Shown one piece after another: positions 9,529-18,837 of a DNA stretch of 64,000 nt (position 1 is the stretch's first letter; the number at the start of each line of letters is the position of its first letter). The notes beneath the pieces were generated by a model that saw only the letters and a list, made by a program, of their open reading frames with translations, was not told the DNA's origin and made no database searches. The translations under genes were made by a program, and so were the position numbers. The stretch is from Petrolisthes cinctipes. Its lineage: Eukaryota; Arthropoda; Malacostraca; Decapoda; Porcellanidae. The stretch is taken from positions 4,539,501 through 4,603,500 of the forward strand of contig JAWQEG010000286.1 in assembly GCA_033782935.1 (NCBI GenBank), in the 5' to 3' direction.

Positions 9529-9797
9529 TGTTACGCATATAATTTATTATCATTATATACGGACAACTTTCGGTTAAAACCAGAAAGTGTTACAAGTCGT
9601 AAGTCTTTAAAGACACCCTCGAGGGGATGGGCCAGGGGGTCGAGGACCCCCCCCCCCATTTTTGTTGTTAGGGTCCTCCGAACCTAGGCTATGGCCTAGG
9701 TTCGGGTAAAATATCCCGAGAGGAGAAAAGAAACACCAAGATGTTCTAAACATGAGACTGTACAGAATGGAGATGACGTAAGGGATGTCTGGTGACA
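9529..9797 (-). repeat. Internal repeat R, copy 3
   Basis: This is the most diverged copy, upstream of the recombinase remnant in its minus-strand orientation. Its dyads are the best preserved. One is a perfect 11-bp stem around TATG at 9679-9704 (arm CGAACCTAGGC), another is the palindrome GTCTTTAAAGAC at 9603-9614, and the third is ACTTTC-GGTT-AA-AACC-A-GAAAGT at 9566-9588. A C tract at about 9648-9658 occupies the same place as in copy 2. Copies 2 and 3 flank the recombinase remnant. Confidence 0.78.
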
Positions 9798-11069
9798 GAA
9801 GGTAAGTCGTCCGACCTTTTCCATTCGGGCGTACCCTCCCCCTTTTCTGTCTCCCACGGGGACCCTGTGGTAAGGTGGGCGGAGTCCCCATTGCAACACA
9901 GGGGGTGAGGGAGAGCGAGTGGAACAGATACCTCGTCTTGAAGGATGTGGTGGATGTCCTGCCCCCCCCCCCAGATCCCGTACCCGCTCCCCCGCGGGGA
10001 CTCGGATAGAGCAGGTCCAGGAACGGGTCCCGCCGCCTCCACCATGGTAGGTGGGGAAGGGCGCGTGGCCTACGGACAAACCAAAAAGTTCGTCCGCTTC
10101 CCGCTTCACTAGCCCGTCGTGCCTCCTCACCCAAACCTCTGGTTGAGAAGGATCGGGAGACTACGCACCCGTCTGACCTCCTCTGAAGAGTGAGTTCAGG
10201 ACGAAGGAAGAAAGGCCCAAGAGTAGGGAAGGTACCCGTCGTCCACAGGATGAGGCGACGGGAAAGGGGGAGGAGAGGCAGCCAGCTCCTCCGCCAGGGT
10301 GCCCCCCGGGGACTCGAGACCCAGAGAGATTGGGGGAACGGGAACGGCTCCAAAATCCCCAGGTGGACTCGAGTCCCCTACCGGCGACGCGGCAGGGAAG
10401 GTGAGAAGGGCGGGTTCAGGAACGGGTACCGTTGCAATAGTGGGGCTGTGGGGTGGCACAAAATTGGCCGGCTCCCCCACTAGGGAATGAGGCGAACCTT
10501 AAATCTCACGAGGCTGTCTGGGACAGTGTCGAGAGTGTAACGCCAGGACCGTCCTGAGCACTAATACAAGGCATCGACCAGGGAAAGCTGAAGCCCCAAT
10601 ATCCCCTCGCCCCCATCCCCTAAGTGGAATGCGTGCGATGAAAGGTTAAGGACGTAGTTAAGAAGCCCCCATTGAGTGAGTATGGTGTACAAGACACAAA
10701 TCTTGCTGCTCCATGTCTCCCTGTTATGGGGATACAAAACAGGTGATCCGAGGCGAGGACTAGGGTAGCTGTAATATCATCCTTGAGAGCTTGGACATGA
10801 CACCAAGAGTGACATGTGCAGCTTGGTAGGACGGTAGGCAACAACCGGAGCCGTATAGTTTATCAATGGTTTGTTTGAATTTGGTAAGGACCACCGAGAG
10901 GTGAGGAAACTACTTTGAAAACCTTCCAGCCAAGCAGAACAGAAGACTGGTGGGTCAAGCAGTTACCTGTGGGAAATTATGGGGGACCAACAGTTGCCCC
11001 ACCGCTGGAAGACATACCTCCATTGAAAACCTACGTCAGCACAGGGTAGGGTGTCTCGTTCTTGGTAAA
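9798..11069. other. GC-rich internal region without a recognisable gene
   Basis: Several overlapping open frames up to 248 codons occur on both strands. They are rich in Pro, Arg, Gly and Ser, lack any domain I know, and are what high GC content produces by chance. A partial duplication is visible: GGTCCAGGAACGGGTCCCG near 10012 resembles GGTTCAGGAACGGGTACCG near 10413, with CCCCGCGGGGACTCG and GACTCGAGTCCCC as flanking elements. I see nothing else to annotate. Confidence 0.6.
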
Positions 11070-11220
11070 GAATGATTCACGTTTCGGAGAACCCTGGTGA
11101 CCACCTGCGAATCATTACGGGAAAAGAGGGACGTAAAAACGTCACTGTCAGGGAGGCCAGTGACTGGAAAAACCTCCGAGTTTGAGTGTTGTTACAGTTC
11201 TGAGAACGTTTTGAAACGTT
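11070..11220. repeat. Cluster of perfect inverted repeats
   Basis: Four separate dyads lie within 150 bp. AATGATTC at 11071-11078 pairs with GAATCATT at 11109-11116. GACGT-AAAA-ACGTC spans 11130-11143. GTCACTG at 11141-11147 pairs with CAGTGAC at 11158-11164. AACGTT-TTGA-AACGTT spans 11205-11220. This is denser than expected by chance. Function is unknown; recombinase or replication-protein binding, or a structured RNA, are possible. Confidence 0.75.
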
Positions 11221-11331
11221 ATCGCATTCGCTCTCCTATTTCCCTCACGCGGCAAAGAGGCCGTGTGTTATAAACTCTCATGAACTAGCTGCCGTAGGCT
11301 GAGTCCCAGGTACCCCCTAGGCTGGGACCCC

Positions 11332-11400
11332 AGGTTCAGGTCCAGCTAGCCACTAGGTTCAGGTCCAGGTAGCCACTAGGTTCAGGTCCAGGTAGCCCCT
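11332..11400 (+). repeat. 23-bp minisatellite, three copies
   Basis: The unit GGTTCAGGTCCAGGTAGCCAC plus TA is repeated three times with one C/G change in the first copy. Related GGTAGC and CTAGG words continue irregularly on both sides to about 11520. Confidence 0.88.
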
Positions 11401-11529
11401 AGGCTGAGGACCATGTCGCACTAGGTTGAGCCCCGGGTAGCGCCCTAGGTTGTGCATAGGTAGCGCCTTGGCTGAGCCCGAGGTAGCCCCTAGGTTGTGC
11501 ACAGGTAGAACCTTGGCTGTGGTCGAAGC

Positions 11530-12174
11530 CTAGCTGGCTAGGTCCCAGCAGGCCTCTCAGTCAGTACCCTCCCGGGTTGTTGGTTGAGCGGGTCCTGCTA
11601 TTGGTGCTAGGTTGTGCATAGGCAGCCCCTAGATAGTGGAGGAGACTGGCTGGCCAGGTCCTCGCAGGCTTGTCAGTCAGTACCCTACCGGGTCCTTGGC
11701 TGAGCAGGTCCTGCTCTTGGCCCTAGGATGTGCATGGGTAGAACCCTAGCTGGCCAGGTCTTAACAGGTTTATCAGTCGGGACCCTACCGGGTCCTTGGC
11801 TGAGTGGGTCCTGCTGTTGGCACTAGGTCGTGCATGGGTAGCACCCTAGGCTGTAGTAGGAGCCTAGCTAGTTAGGTCCTAGCAGGCTTGCCCGTTAGTA
11901 CCCCCCCGGGTCCTGGGCTGAAAAGGTCCTGTTCTTGGCACTAGGTTGTGCCTGGGTAGCCCCCTAGCTGGCCAGGTCCTAGCAGGTTTGTCAGTAGTAC
12001 CCTACCGGGTCCTTGGCTGAGAGGGACCTGCTCTTTGGTACTAGGTTGTGCATGGGTAGGTCCCTAGGCTGTGGTCGGAGCCTAGTTGGCAGGGACCTGC
12101 AGGTTCGTCAGTCGGTACCCACCGGGTCCTTAGCTGAGGAGGACCTGCATTTGGTGCTACGCTTGCTCCCTCGG
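11530..12174 (+). repeat. Tandem repeat of about 100/118-bp units, six copies
   Basis: Units start near 11530, 11646, 11745, 11863, 11965 and 12083. Each contains GCTGGCCAGGTCCTAGCAGG, then CAGTACCCTACCGGGTCC, TTGGCTGAG, GGTCCTGCT and CTAGGTTGTGCATGGGTAG. Some units carry an additional CTAGGCTGTGGTCGGAGC block, so lengths alternate between about 100 and 118 bp. Divergence between units is moderate, so this is an older tandem array inside the element. No coding signal is seen. Confidence 0.85.
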
Positions 12175-12600
12175 GAGCGGCTCTTTGAGCGCGTCCGCGT
12201 GGGAGAAGGAGCCTTTCCTTGCTGGGCCCTGGTACCTGGGAGGTGACCAGGGGTGCAGCCCGACGGTCTGACCCCCTCCTGCTGAGGTGGAAACCTCGGG
12301 GGGGTTATCAGAGCCGACTAAAGGAAGGAGAGGAGGCCTCTCGGGGTGCTAGGGACCCGAAACCCTGTGGACCTGAGGGCGAGACCTCCTCCTGGACTCG
12401 TGCTTGCACCCCCGAGAGCGGCTCGAGGAGCTCGCCCATGGGGGAGACGAAGCAGCTTCCATGCTGGGTCCTGGTACCGGTCAGGTAGCCAGGGGGGCCA
12501 GCGTGGTGGTCTGGCTCGCTTCCGGGAATGGTGGGAAACCATGGAAGGGAGGCACAGAACCATCCAGGGAAGGCGATGGGGACTCGGCGGGGTGTAGGAG
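12161..12600 (+). repeat. Tandem duplication of about 241 bp
   Basis: 12161-12401 and 12402 to about 12600 are diverged copies. Paired landmarks are GCTTGCTCCCTCGGGAGCGG with GCTTGCACCCCCGAGAGCGG, GCTGGGCCCTGGTACCTGGG with GCTGGGTCCTGGTACCGGTC, and GCGAGACCTC with CTGTGACCTCGAG. The offset stays at 241-242 bp. Confidence 0.8.
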
Positions 12601-12639
12601 TTAGATCCTCTGTGACCTCGAGAGGCACGTAGCAGGAAC

Positions 12640-14032
12640 GTACTTCTGGGAGTGCAGAAGCATGTGCGGGGTGAACAGTGGTGATGCACGTCGAGGAACA
12701 ACCTCACGGTGCAGCCAGAAGAAGCACACAAGGCACAAGTGGACTGCGAGAGAAAAAAGGGGGTTAACACGTGAACCCACGTGTACACACATGGAAAAAC
12801 ACAAAACACCCCGAGGGAGGAAAACACTAACTCCCAAGGCAAAACACTAAACCACACATACTCACCCCCACACTGCTGGGGAAAAACCCCGCAAACACGG
12901 TCCCCAAAAGCCGAGAGTAGACCCTAGGAAACCCAAGGGGGGAGAGGGTTTAAAAGGAGGAACTTGTTACTCTACCAGAAAGTAATAAGCTTCTCTTACC
13001 CCCAATAAGGGCAAGCACAAAGTAAGAGTTATGTAAGAAGAAAGATAGAAAGTCTTACTACCCTACCGCATAACTATAAAAAACTGTACTGAAATGTGAG
13101 AAAAGAGAAGGTACTGAATGTTGAAAAAACAGTACTGCACGAAGAAGAATGCTACAACGCAGACAAGAACAGTACAGTAGTAGCAAGAAGTCAAGCAGGT
13201 GTAGTGAGTAAAACGTTGCTTGGTAAGGCAGCTACAGAAGTGCAGGCAACATTATCAGAATAATATCCTAAGACACTAAAAGAGCTGACAAGGAAAAACA
13301 CCAAAAAGGTGCAGAGGCCCCAAGACACAGAGTAGAAGGGACACGTGCAAATAAAAAACCTCACTCCCCACAGGGTTAAAAAACCCGAGGAGAAAAAACC
13401 CAAACAAGTACTCACCGCACACGGGGGAAGACAGTCACAGCGTGAGCGCACACACCAATCAACACACACACGGGGAAAATCCCCACACAAGGGGCAAACA
13501 CGCACACGTGTTCGCACCATGTGCAGAGAAAAACACAACTTACAGCCTTCCACACTACACACCAAAGGGTCGCAAGCCTAGGGGGTGAAGCAGGGTGCGT
13601 GGGGCGAACGATGCTGGTGGCCAGACTGCGGGAGAAAAACTCACAAAAAAGGGGTTAACACGTGAAGCCATGCGTACAAAGACACAAACAAAAATAATAG
13701 GACACGGGCAGAGGGGGATAGCAAGCCCCTTCGGACCCGGGAACGAACCCCAAACAAAAAACCCCCACACGCACCAACCCGGGAAACCACCCCCCCCCCT
13801 CCCCCGCGGGGGCTGGGAAAGAACCTCTGGTCTGCAGGCCCCAAAGGAGAGGCACAGACAGCCTGATGGGCAATTCCCAGGGTAACAAACAAACTGGGAA
13901 GACACCAGAAAAACCCCCAAAAATACGCTGGGAAGGGGAAACGAGAACCTGGCACAATCCTCGCTCCCCCCACCCCACGTAACACTAAACCACACTCGGG
14001 GGAAACAACGATAAGGGGCTAAGTAGTCCTAC
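12640..14032. repeat. Region of dispersed, diverged repeats
   Basis: Blocks recur about 890-1140 bp apart. GGGGTTAACACGTGAA occurs near 12759 and 13651, and AACACTAAACCACAC near 12844 and 13981. AAACCCGAGG/ACCCCGAGG blocks followed by A-rich runs occur near 12810, 13381 and 14099. The + strand is C/A-rich and almost T-free in places, which leaves long cysteine-, phenylalanine- and leucine-rich open frames on the minus strand that I do not consider genes. Confidence 0.65.
13549..13623. repeat. Dispersed repeat, copy 2 (pair of 9402-9476)
   Basis: CCAAAGGGTCGCAAGCCTAG, GTGAAGCAGGGTGCGTG and GGCGAACGATGCTGGTGGCC match 9402-9476 in the same orientation. A weaker third version may exist at about 12660-12690 (GTGCGGGGTGAACAGTGGTG). 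Confidence 0.78.
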
Positions 14033-14640
14033 CCCCGCACCACGTGGGGAGGAAAGAGCCCCACGTGGGGAGGAAAAAACCTCGCTAACACCAAAAAACC
14101 CCGAGGAAAAATACACTAAATGACGTGTACTAGTGGCAGGAGGAAGGGAGGCAGGACAGGGAAGGGGAAAAAACCCCGAAAAGTAGCCCCCAACAAGCTA
14201 GCCTGAGAAGAAACACTCCAGGCTACAAATATTGGAAAACACCCAAAAATCAAATAAAAAACCCCCGCCTGGGAGAGGAAGAGAGAACCAGAGCACAATT
14301 CTCACTCCCCTTTACCGAGAGGGGACACATAATAATCGGGGAAGGCAAGAGGAAGGGCTGCAAAGACCCCATGTGCTCACCACGTGGGGAGGTGAAGCCC
14401 CACGTGGCGCCCACTAACCTCGCTAAAAACCCCAGAAACCCCGATAAAATACACACGAAGAATGTACTAGTGGCAGGAGGAAAGGTGAAAGGGGGGAAAA
14501 ACGGAGAAAAACTCCGAACAAAGGGGCTGAAAAACCCCCCTTCGCTAAGGAAAAAAGAACTAAGTCCTAACGAAGAAAAAAACCCCCATACACACCTAAA
14601 ACCCTCCTAGAATACACACACGATACATCTGCAAAGCAGG
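14033..14640 (+). repeat. Tandem duplication of about 340 bp
   Basis: 14033-14372 and 14373 to about 14640 are diverged copies. CCACGTGGGGAGG occurs at 14040 and 14380, ACCTCGCTAA at 14079 and 14418, and GTACTAGTGGCAGGAGGAA near 14127 and 14464. Within the first copy a roughly 21-bp CCACGTGGGGAGGAAA unit is itself doubled (14040 and 14061). Each copy holds two CACGTG words. Confidence 0.8.
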
Positions 14641-14744
14641 CTAGCCACTAGAACACAAAAGAAAATATTAGCAGGAACACGTGAAACAATACCATAGCGT
14701 AGCAGCGAGGAGCGTAGATGTTGACTGAAACGTGTTCCGCGACA
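14641..14744. other. Unique right subterminal region of the large element
   Basis: A short unique stretch between the 340-bp duplication and the right inverted arm, with one CACGTG at 14678-14683. No gene is visible. Confidence 0.6.
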
Positions 14745-14963
14745 GAGTGGACGAGCGGTATTCAGCGGAGGAGGGGCTTAATACCTCACCTCACCACCAC
14801 CAGGTGGCTCCACTATCAGTACAGTGCCAGATTTGAATTTTATTTACTTCTGATGAACGTCACGGAATTGACCCTTCCAACCCAGATTATGCCTACACGG
14901 GGCCTGGGCTTGTGAAGGGGCCTATTCTATAGCAACCAGCTGTACTGGTTTCACTATACCAAT
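14745..14963 (-). repeat. Right arm, inverted near-copy of 7828-8044
   Basis: This 219-bp block runs from GAGTGGACGAGCGGTATTC to the element end and is repeated in reverse complement inside the small left element. The differences I can see are TATAG versus TTTG near the tip, CATAAT versus CTTAAT, GCACTG versus GCGCTG, and GGTGGTGG versus GGTTGTGG. The whole insertion therefore carries long, slightly imperfect inverted arms, with an extra 44 bp only on the left tip. Confidence 0.88.
14930..14963 (-). repeat. Right 34-bp terminal inverted repeat of the large element
   Basis: This is the perfect reverse complement of 8166-8199, ending CACTATACCAAT before satellite sequence. It is the outer part of a longer arm (14745-14963) that is repeated inverted in the small element at 7828-8044. 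Confidence 0.9.
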
Positions 14964-15561
14964 AAATCGACATTTTAGGTGCCAAAAAATTGATATCTCA
15001 AATTCAGTCCCAAAACACCCGAAAATTCGATATTTAGAGGTCCCAGAAGGTATCTGTACATGCCTACTCCGTGTTAGAGTATTTTCAAAATACAGGCCAA
15101 AAAAATACTGAAAATCGATCTTTTAGGTGCCCAAAAGTCGATATGTGCATACATCTTCTGTACCCGTTTATATCTCAAATTCTGGCCCTAAACACCCGCA
15201 AATTCGATATTTTGCGGTCCCAGAAGCGATCTGTACATGCCTACTCCGTGTTAGAGTATTTTCAAAATTCAGGCCCAAAACATGCTGAAAATCGATATTT
15301 TTGGTGCCCAAAGTCAATATGTGCATGTATCTTCTGTACCCGTTTATATCTCAAATTCAGGCTCAAAACACCCGAAAATTCAATATTTTGGGGTCCCAGA
15401 AGCAATCTGTACAGTGCTAGAATATTTTCAAAATATAGGCTAAAAACATGCTAAAAATCGATCTTTTAGGTGCCAAAAAGTCGATATCTCAAATTCAGTC
15501 CCAAAACACCCGAAAATTCGATATTTAGGGGTCCCAGAAGCGATCTGTACATGCCTACTCC

Positions 15562-16212
15562 GTGTTAGAGTATTTTCAAAATACATGCTCAAAACATACT
15601 GAAAATCGATCTTTTAGGTGCACAAAAGTCGATATGTGCATGCATCTTCAGTACCCGTTTATATCTCAAATTCAGGCTCAAAACACCCGAAAATTCAATA
15701 TTTTGGGGTCCCAGAAGCAATCTGTACATGCCTACTCAGTGTTAGAGTATTTTCAAAATACAGGTCCAAAACATGCTGAAAATCGATATTTTAGATTCCC
15801 AAAGTCAATATGTGCATGTATCTTCTGTACCCGTTTATATCTCAAATTCAGGCTCAAAACACCCGAAAATTCAATATTTTAGGGTCCCAGAATTAATCTG
15901 TACATGCCTACTCAGTGCTAGAAAATTTTGAATAAATATAGACTAAAAACATGATAAAAATCGATATTTTAGGTGCCAAAAAGTCGATATCTCAAATTAA
16001 GGCCCAAAACACCCTAAAATTCGATATTTTGGGGTCCCAGAAGCAATCTGTACATGCCTACACAGTGCTAGAATATTTTCAAAATATAGGCTCAAAACAT
16101 GCTAAAAATCGATATTTTAGGTGTCAAAAAGTCGATATCTCAAATTAAGGCCCAAAACACCCGAAAATTCGATATTTAGGGGTCCCAGAAGCGATCTGTA
16201 CATGCCTACTCC
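15562..16212 (+). repeat. Variant HOR unit A-B-C-C (651 bp), copy 1
   Basis: A 177-bp A2 and a 176-bp B2 are followed by two C monomers of 150 bp (15915-16064) and 148 bp (16065-16212). The first C is unusual, with GAAAATTTTGAATAAATATAG and ACATGATAAAAATCG; both C monomers have CTCAAATTAAGGCCC. These look like an older C lineage. B2 here also carries AGATTCCCAAAG and AGAATTAATCTG. Confidence 0.9.
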
Positions 16213-17695
16213 GTGTTAGAGTATTTTCAAAATACAGGCCAAAAAAATACTGAAAATCGATCTTTTAGGTGCCCAAAAGTCGATATGTGCATACATCTTC
16301 TGTACCCGTTTATATCTCAAATTCTGGCCCTAAACACCCGCAAATTCGATATTTTGCGGTCCCAGAAGCGATCTGTACATGCCTACTCCGTGTTAGAGTA
16401 TTTTCAAAATTCAGGCCCAAAACATGCTGAAAATCGATATTTTTGGTGCCCAAAGTCAATATGTGCATGTATCTTCTGTACCCGTTTATATCTCAAATTC
16501 AGGCTCAAAACACCCGAAAATTCAATATTTTGGGGTCCCAGAAGCAATCTGTACAGTGCTAGAATATTTTCAAAATATAGGCTAAAAACATGCTAAAAAT
16601 CGATCTTTTAGGTGCCAAAAAGTCGATATCTCAAATTCAGTCCCAAAACACCCGAAAATTCGATATTTAGTGGTCCCAGAAGCGATCTGTACATGCCTAC
16701 TCCGTGTTAGAGTATTTTCAAAATACATGCTCAAAACATACTGAAAATCGATCTTTTAGGTGCACAAAAGTCGATATGTGCATGCATCTTCAGTACCCGT
16801 TTATATCTCAAATTCAGGCTCAAAACACCCGAAAATTCAATATTTTGGGGTCCCAGAAGCAATCTGTACATGCCTACTCAGTGTTAGAGTATTTTCAAAA
16901 TACAGGCCCAAAACATGCTGAAAATCGATATTTTAGATGCCCAAAGTCAATATGTGCATGTATCTTCTGTACCCGTTTATATCTCAAATTCAGGCTCAAA
17001 ACACCCGAAAATTCAATATTTTGGGGTCCCAGAAGCAATCTGTACATGCCTACACAGTGCTAGAATATTTTCAAAATATAGGCTAAAAACATGCTAAAAA
17101 TCGACATTTTAGGTGCCAAAAAATCGATATCTCAAATTCAGTCCCAAAACACCCGAAAATTCGATATTTAGAGGTCCCAGAAGGTATCTGTACATGCCTA
17201 CTCCGTGTTAGAGTATTTTCAAAATACAGGCCAAAAAAATACTGAAAATCGATCTTTTAGGTGCCCAAAAGTCGATATGTGCATACATCTTCAGTACCCG
17301 TTTATATCTCAAATTCTGGCCCTAAACACCCGAAAATTCGATATTTTGGGGTCCCAGAAGCGATCTGTACATGAATACTCCGTGTTAGAGTATTTTCAAA
17401 ATTCAGGCCCAAAACATGCTGAAAATCGATATTTTTGGTGCCCAAAGTCAATATGTGCATGTATCTTCTGTACCCGTTTATATCTCAAATTCAGGCTCAA
17501 AACACCCGAAAATTCAATATTTTGGGGTCCCAGAAGCAATCTGTACAGTGCTAGAATATTTTCAAAATATAGGCTAAAAACATGCTAAAAATCGATCTTT
17601 TAGGTGCCAAAAAGTCGATATCTCAAATTCAGTCCCAAAACACCCGAAAATTCGATATTTAGGGGTCCCAGAAGCGATCTGTACATGCCTACTCC

Positions 17696-18346
17696 GTGTT
17701 AGAGTATTTTCAAAATACATGCTCAAAACATACTGAAAATCGATCTTTTAGGTGCACAAAAGTCGATATGTGCATGCATCTTCAGTACCCGTTTATATCT
17801 CAAATTCAGGCTCAAAACACCCGAAAATTCAATATTTTGGGGTCCCAGAAGCAATCTGTACATGCCTACTCAGTGTTAGAGTATTTTCAAAATACAGGTC
17901 CAAAACATGCTGAAAATCGATATTTTAGATTCCCAAAGTCAATATGTGCATGTATCTTCTGTACCCGTTTATATCTCAAATTCAGGCTCAAAACACCCGA
18001 AAATTCAATATTTTAGGGTCCCAGAATTAATCTGTACATGCCTACTCAGTGCTAGAATATTTTGAATAAATATAGACTAAAAACATGATAAAAATCGATA
18101 TTTTAGGTGCCAAAAAGTCGATATCTCAAATTAAGGCCCAAAACACCCTAAAATTCGATATTTTGGGGTCCCAGAAGCAATCTGTACATGCCTACACAGT
18201 GCTAGAATATTTTCAAAATATAGGCTCAAAACATGCTAAAAATCGATATTTTAGGTGTCAAAAAGTCGATATCTCAAATTAAGGCCCAAAACACCCGAAA
18301 ATTCGATATTTAGGGGTCCCAGAAGCGATCTGTACATGCCTACTCC
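17696..18346 (+). repeat. Variant HOR unit A-B-C-C (651 bp), copy 2
   Basis: This is a near-identical copy of 15562-16212 at an offset of 2134 bp (491 + 501 + 491 + 651), with its C monomers at 18049-18198 and 18199-18346. One visible difference is GAATATTTTG here versus GAAAATTTTG in copy 1. It indicates that a 2.1-kb block was duplicated as a unit. Confidence 0.9.
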
Positions 18347-18837
18347 GTGTTAGAGTATTTTCAAAATACAGGCCAAAAAAATACTGAAAATCGATCTTTT
18401 AGGTGCCCAAAAGTCGATATGTGCATACATCTTCTGTACCCGTTTATATCTCAAATTCTGGCCCTAAACACCCGAAAATTCGATATTTTGGGGTCCCAGA
18501 AGCGATCTGTACATGCCTACTCCGTGTTAGAGTATTTTCAAAATTCAGGCCCAAAACATGCTGAAAATCGATATTTTTGGTGCCCAAAGTCAATATGTGC
18601 ATGTATCTTCTGTACCCGTTTATATCTCAAATTCAGGCTCAAAACACCCGAAAATTCAATATTTTGGGGTCCCAGAAGCAATCTGTACAGTGCTAGAATA
18701 TTTTCAAAATATAGGCTAAAAACATGCTAAAAATCGATCTTTTAGGTGCCAAAAAGTCGATATCTCAAATTCAGTCCCAAAACACCCGAAAATTCGATAT
18801 TTAGGGGTCCCAGAAGCGATCTGTACATGCCTACTCC

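Larger units (their letters stand above)
7784..14963. mobile_element. Composite 7.18-kb insertion splitting one C2 satellite monomer
   Basis: A C2 monomer starts at 7743 and stops after CATGCCAA at 7783. AAATCGACATTTTAGG resumes at 14964. The two pieces are 41 and 107 bp and together give exactly the 148-bp length of an intact C2 monomer, with one substitution (CATGCT to CATGCC). The target is therefore restored without a target-site duplication, or with at most 2 bp (AA) if A residues are assigned differently. The insert begins and ends with inverted sequence: 7828-8044 matches the reverse complement of 14745-14963 at roughly 97 percent by eye. Its GC-rich interior contrasts sharply with the satellite. 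The flanking HOR phase is intact (type-2 trimer at 7390, type-1 trimer at 15071). Confidence 0.93.
8166..14963. mobile_element. 6.8-kb element with perfect 34-bp inverted termini, GC-rich and internally repetitive
   Basis: 8166-8199 (ATTGGTATAGTGAAACCAGT onward) and 14930-14963 are perfect reverse complements. The interior holds a tyrosine-recombinase remnant (8872-9408, minus strand), three copies of one repeat, an inverted-repeat cluster, minisatellites and tandem duplications. I see no intact transposase, reverse transcriptase or RNase H. The recombinase remnant and the near absence of a target duplication are both compatible with DIRS-like or other tyrosine-recombinase elements, which integrate without target duplication. 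However, the recombinase could be an older passenger inside a non-autonomous DNA transposon. The element family is unassigned. Confidence 0.8.

Noticed and set aside
9607..10480. Long minus- and plus-strand open frames in GC-rich sequence (up to 248 codons)
   Set aside because: Several frames are open at once on both strands, the products are Pro/Arg/Gly/Ser-rich without a recognisable domain, and one reads through the internal repeat and its C tract. This is expected from base composition.
12318..14298. Cys/Phe/Leu-rich minus-strand open frames, some starting with the same MWFSV residues and resembling secreted or membrane proteins
   Set aside because: The similarity between them comes from the diverged DNA repeats at 12640-14030. 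The composition follows from a C/A-rich + strand, with no conserved cysteine spacing and several frames open together.
8166..14963. Helitron, because no target duplication is visible
   Set aside because: Helitrons lack inverted termini and end in CTRR with a 3' hairpin. Here both ends are perfect 34-bp inverted repeats and there is no Rep/helicase remnant.
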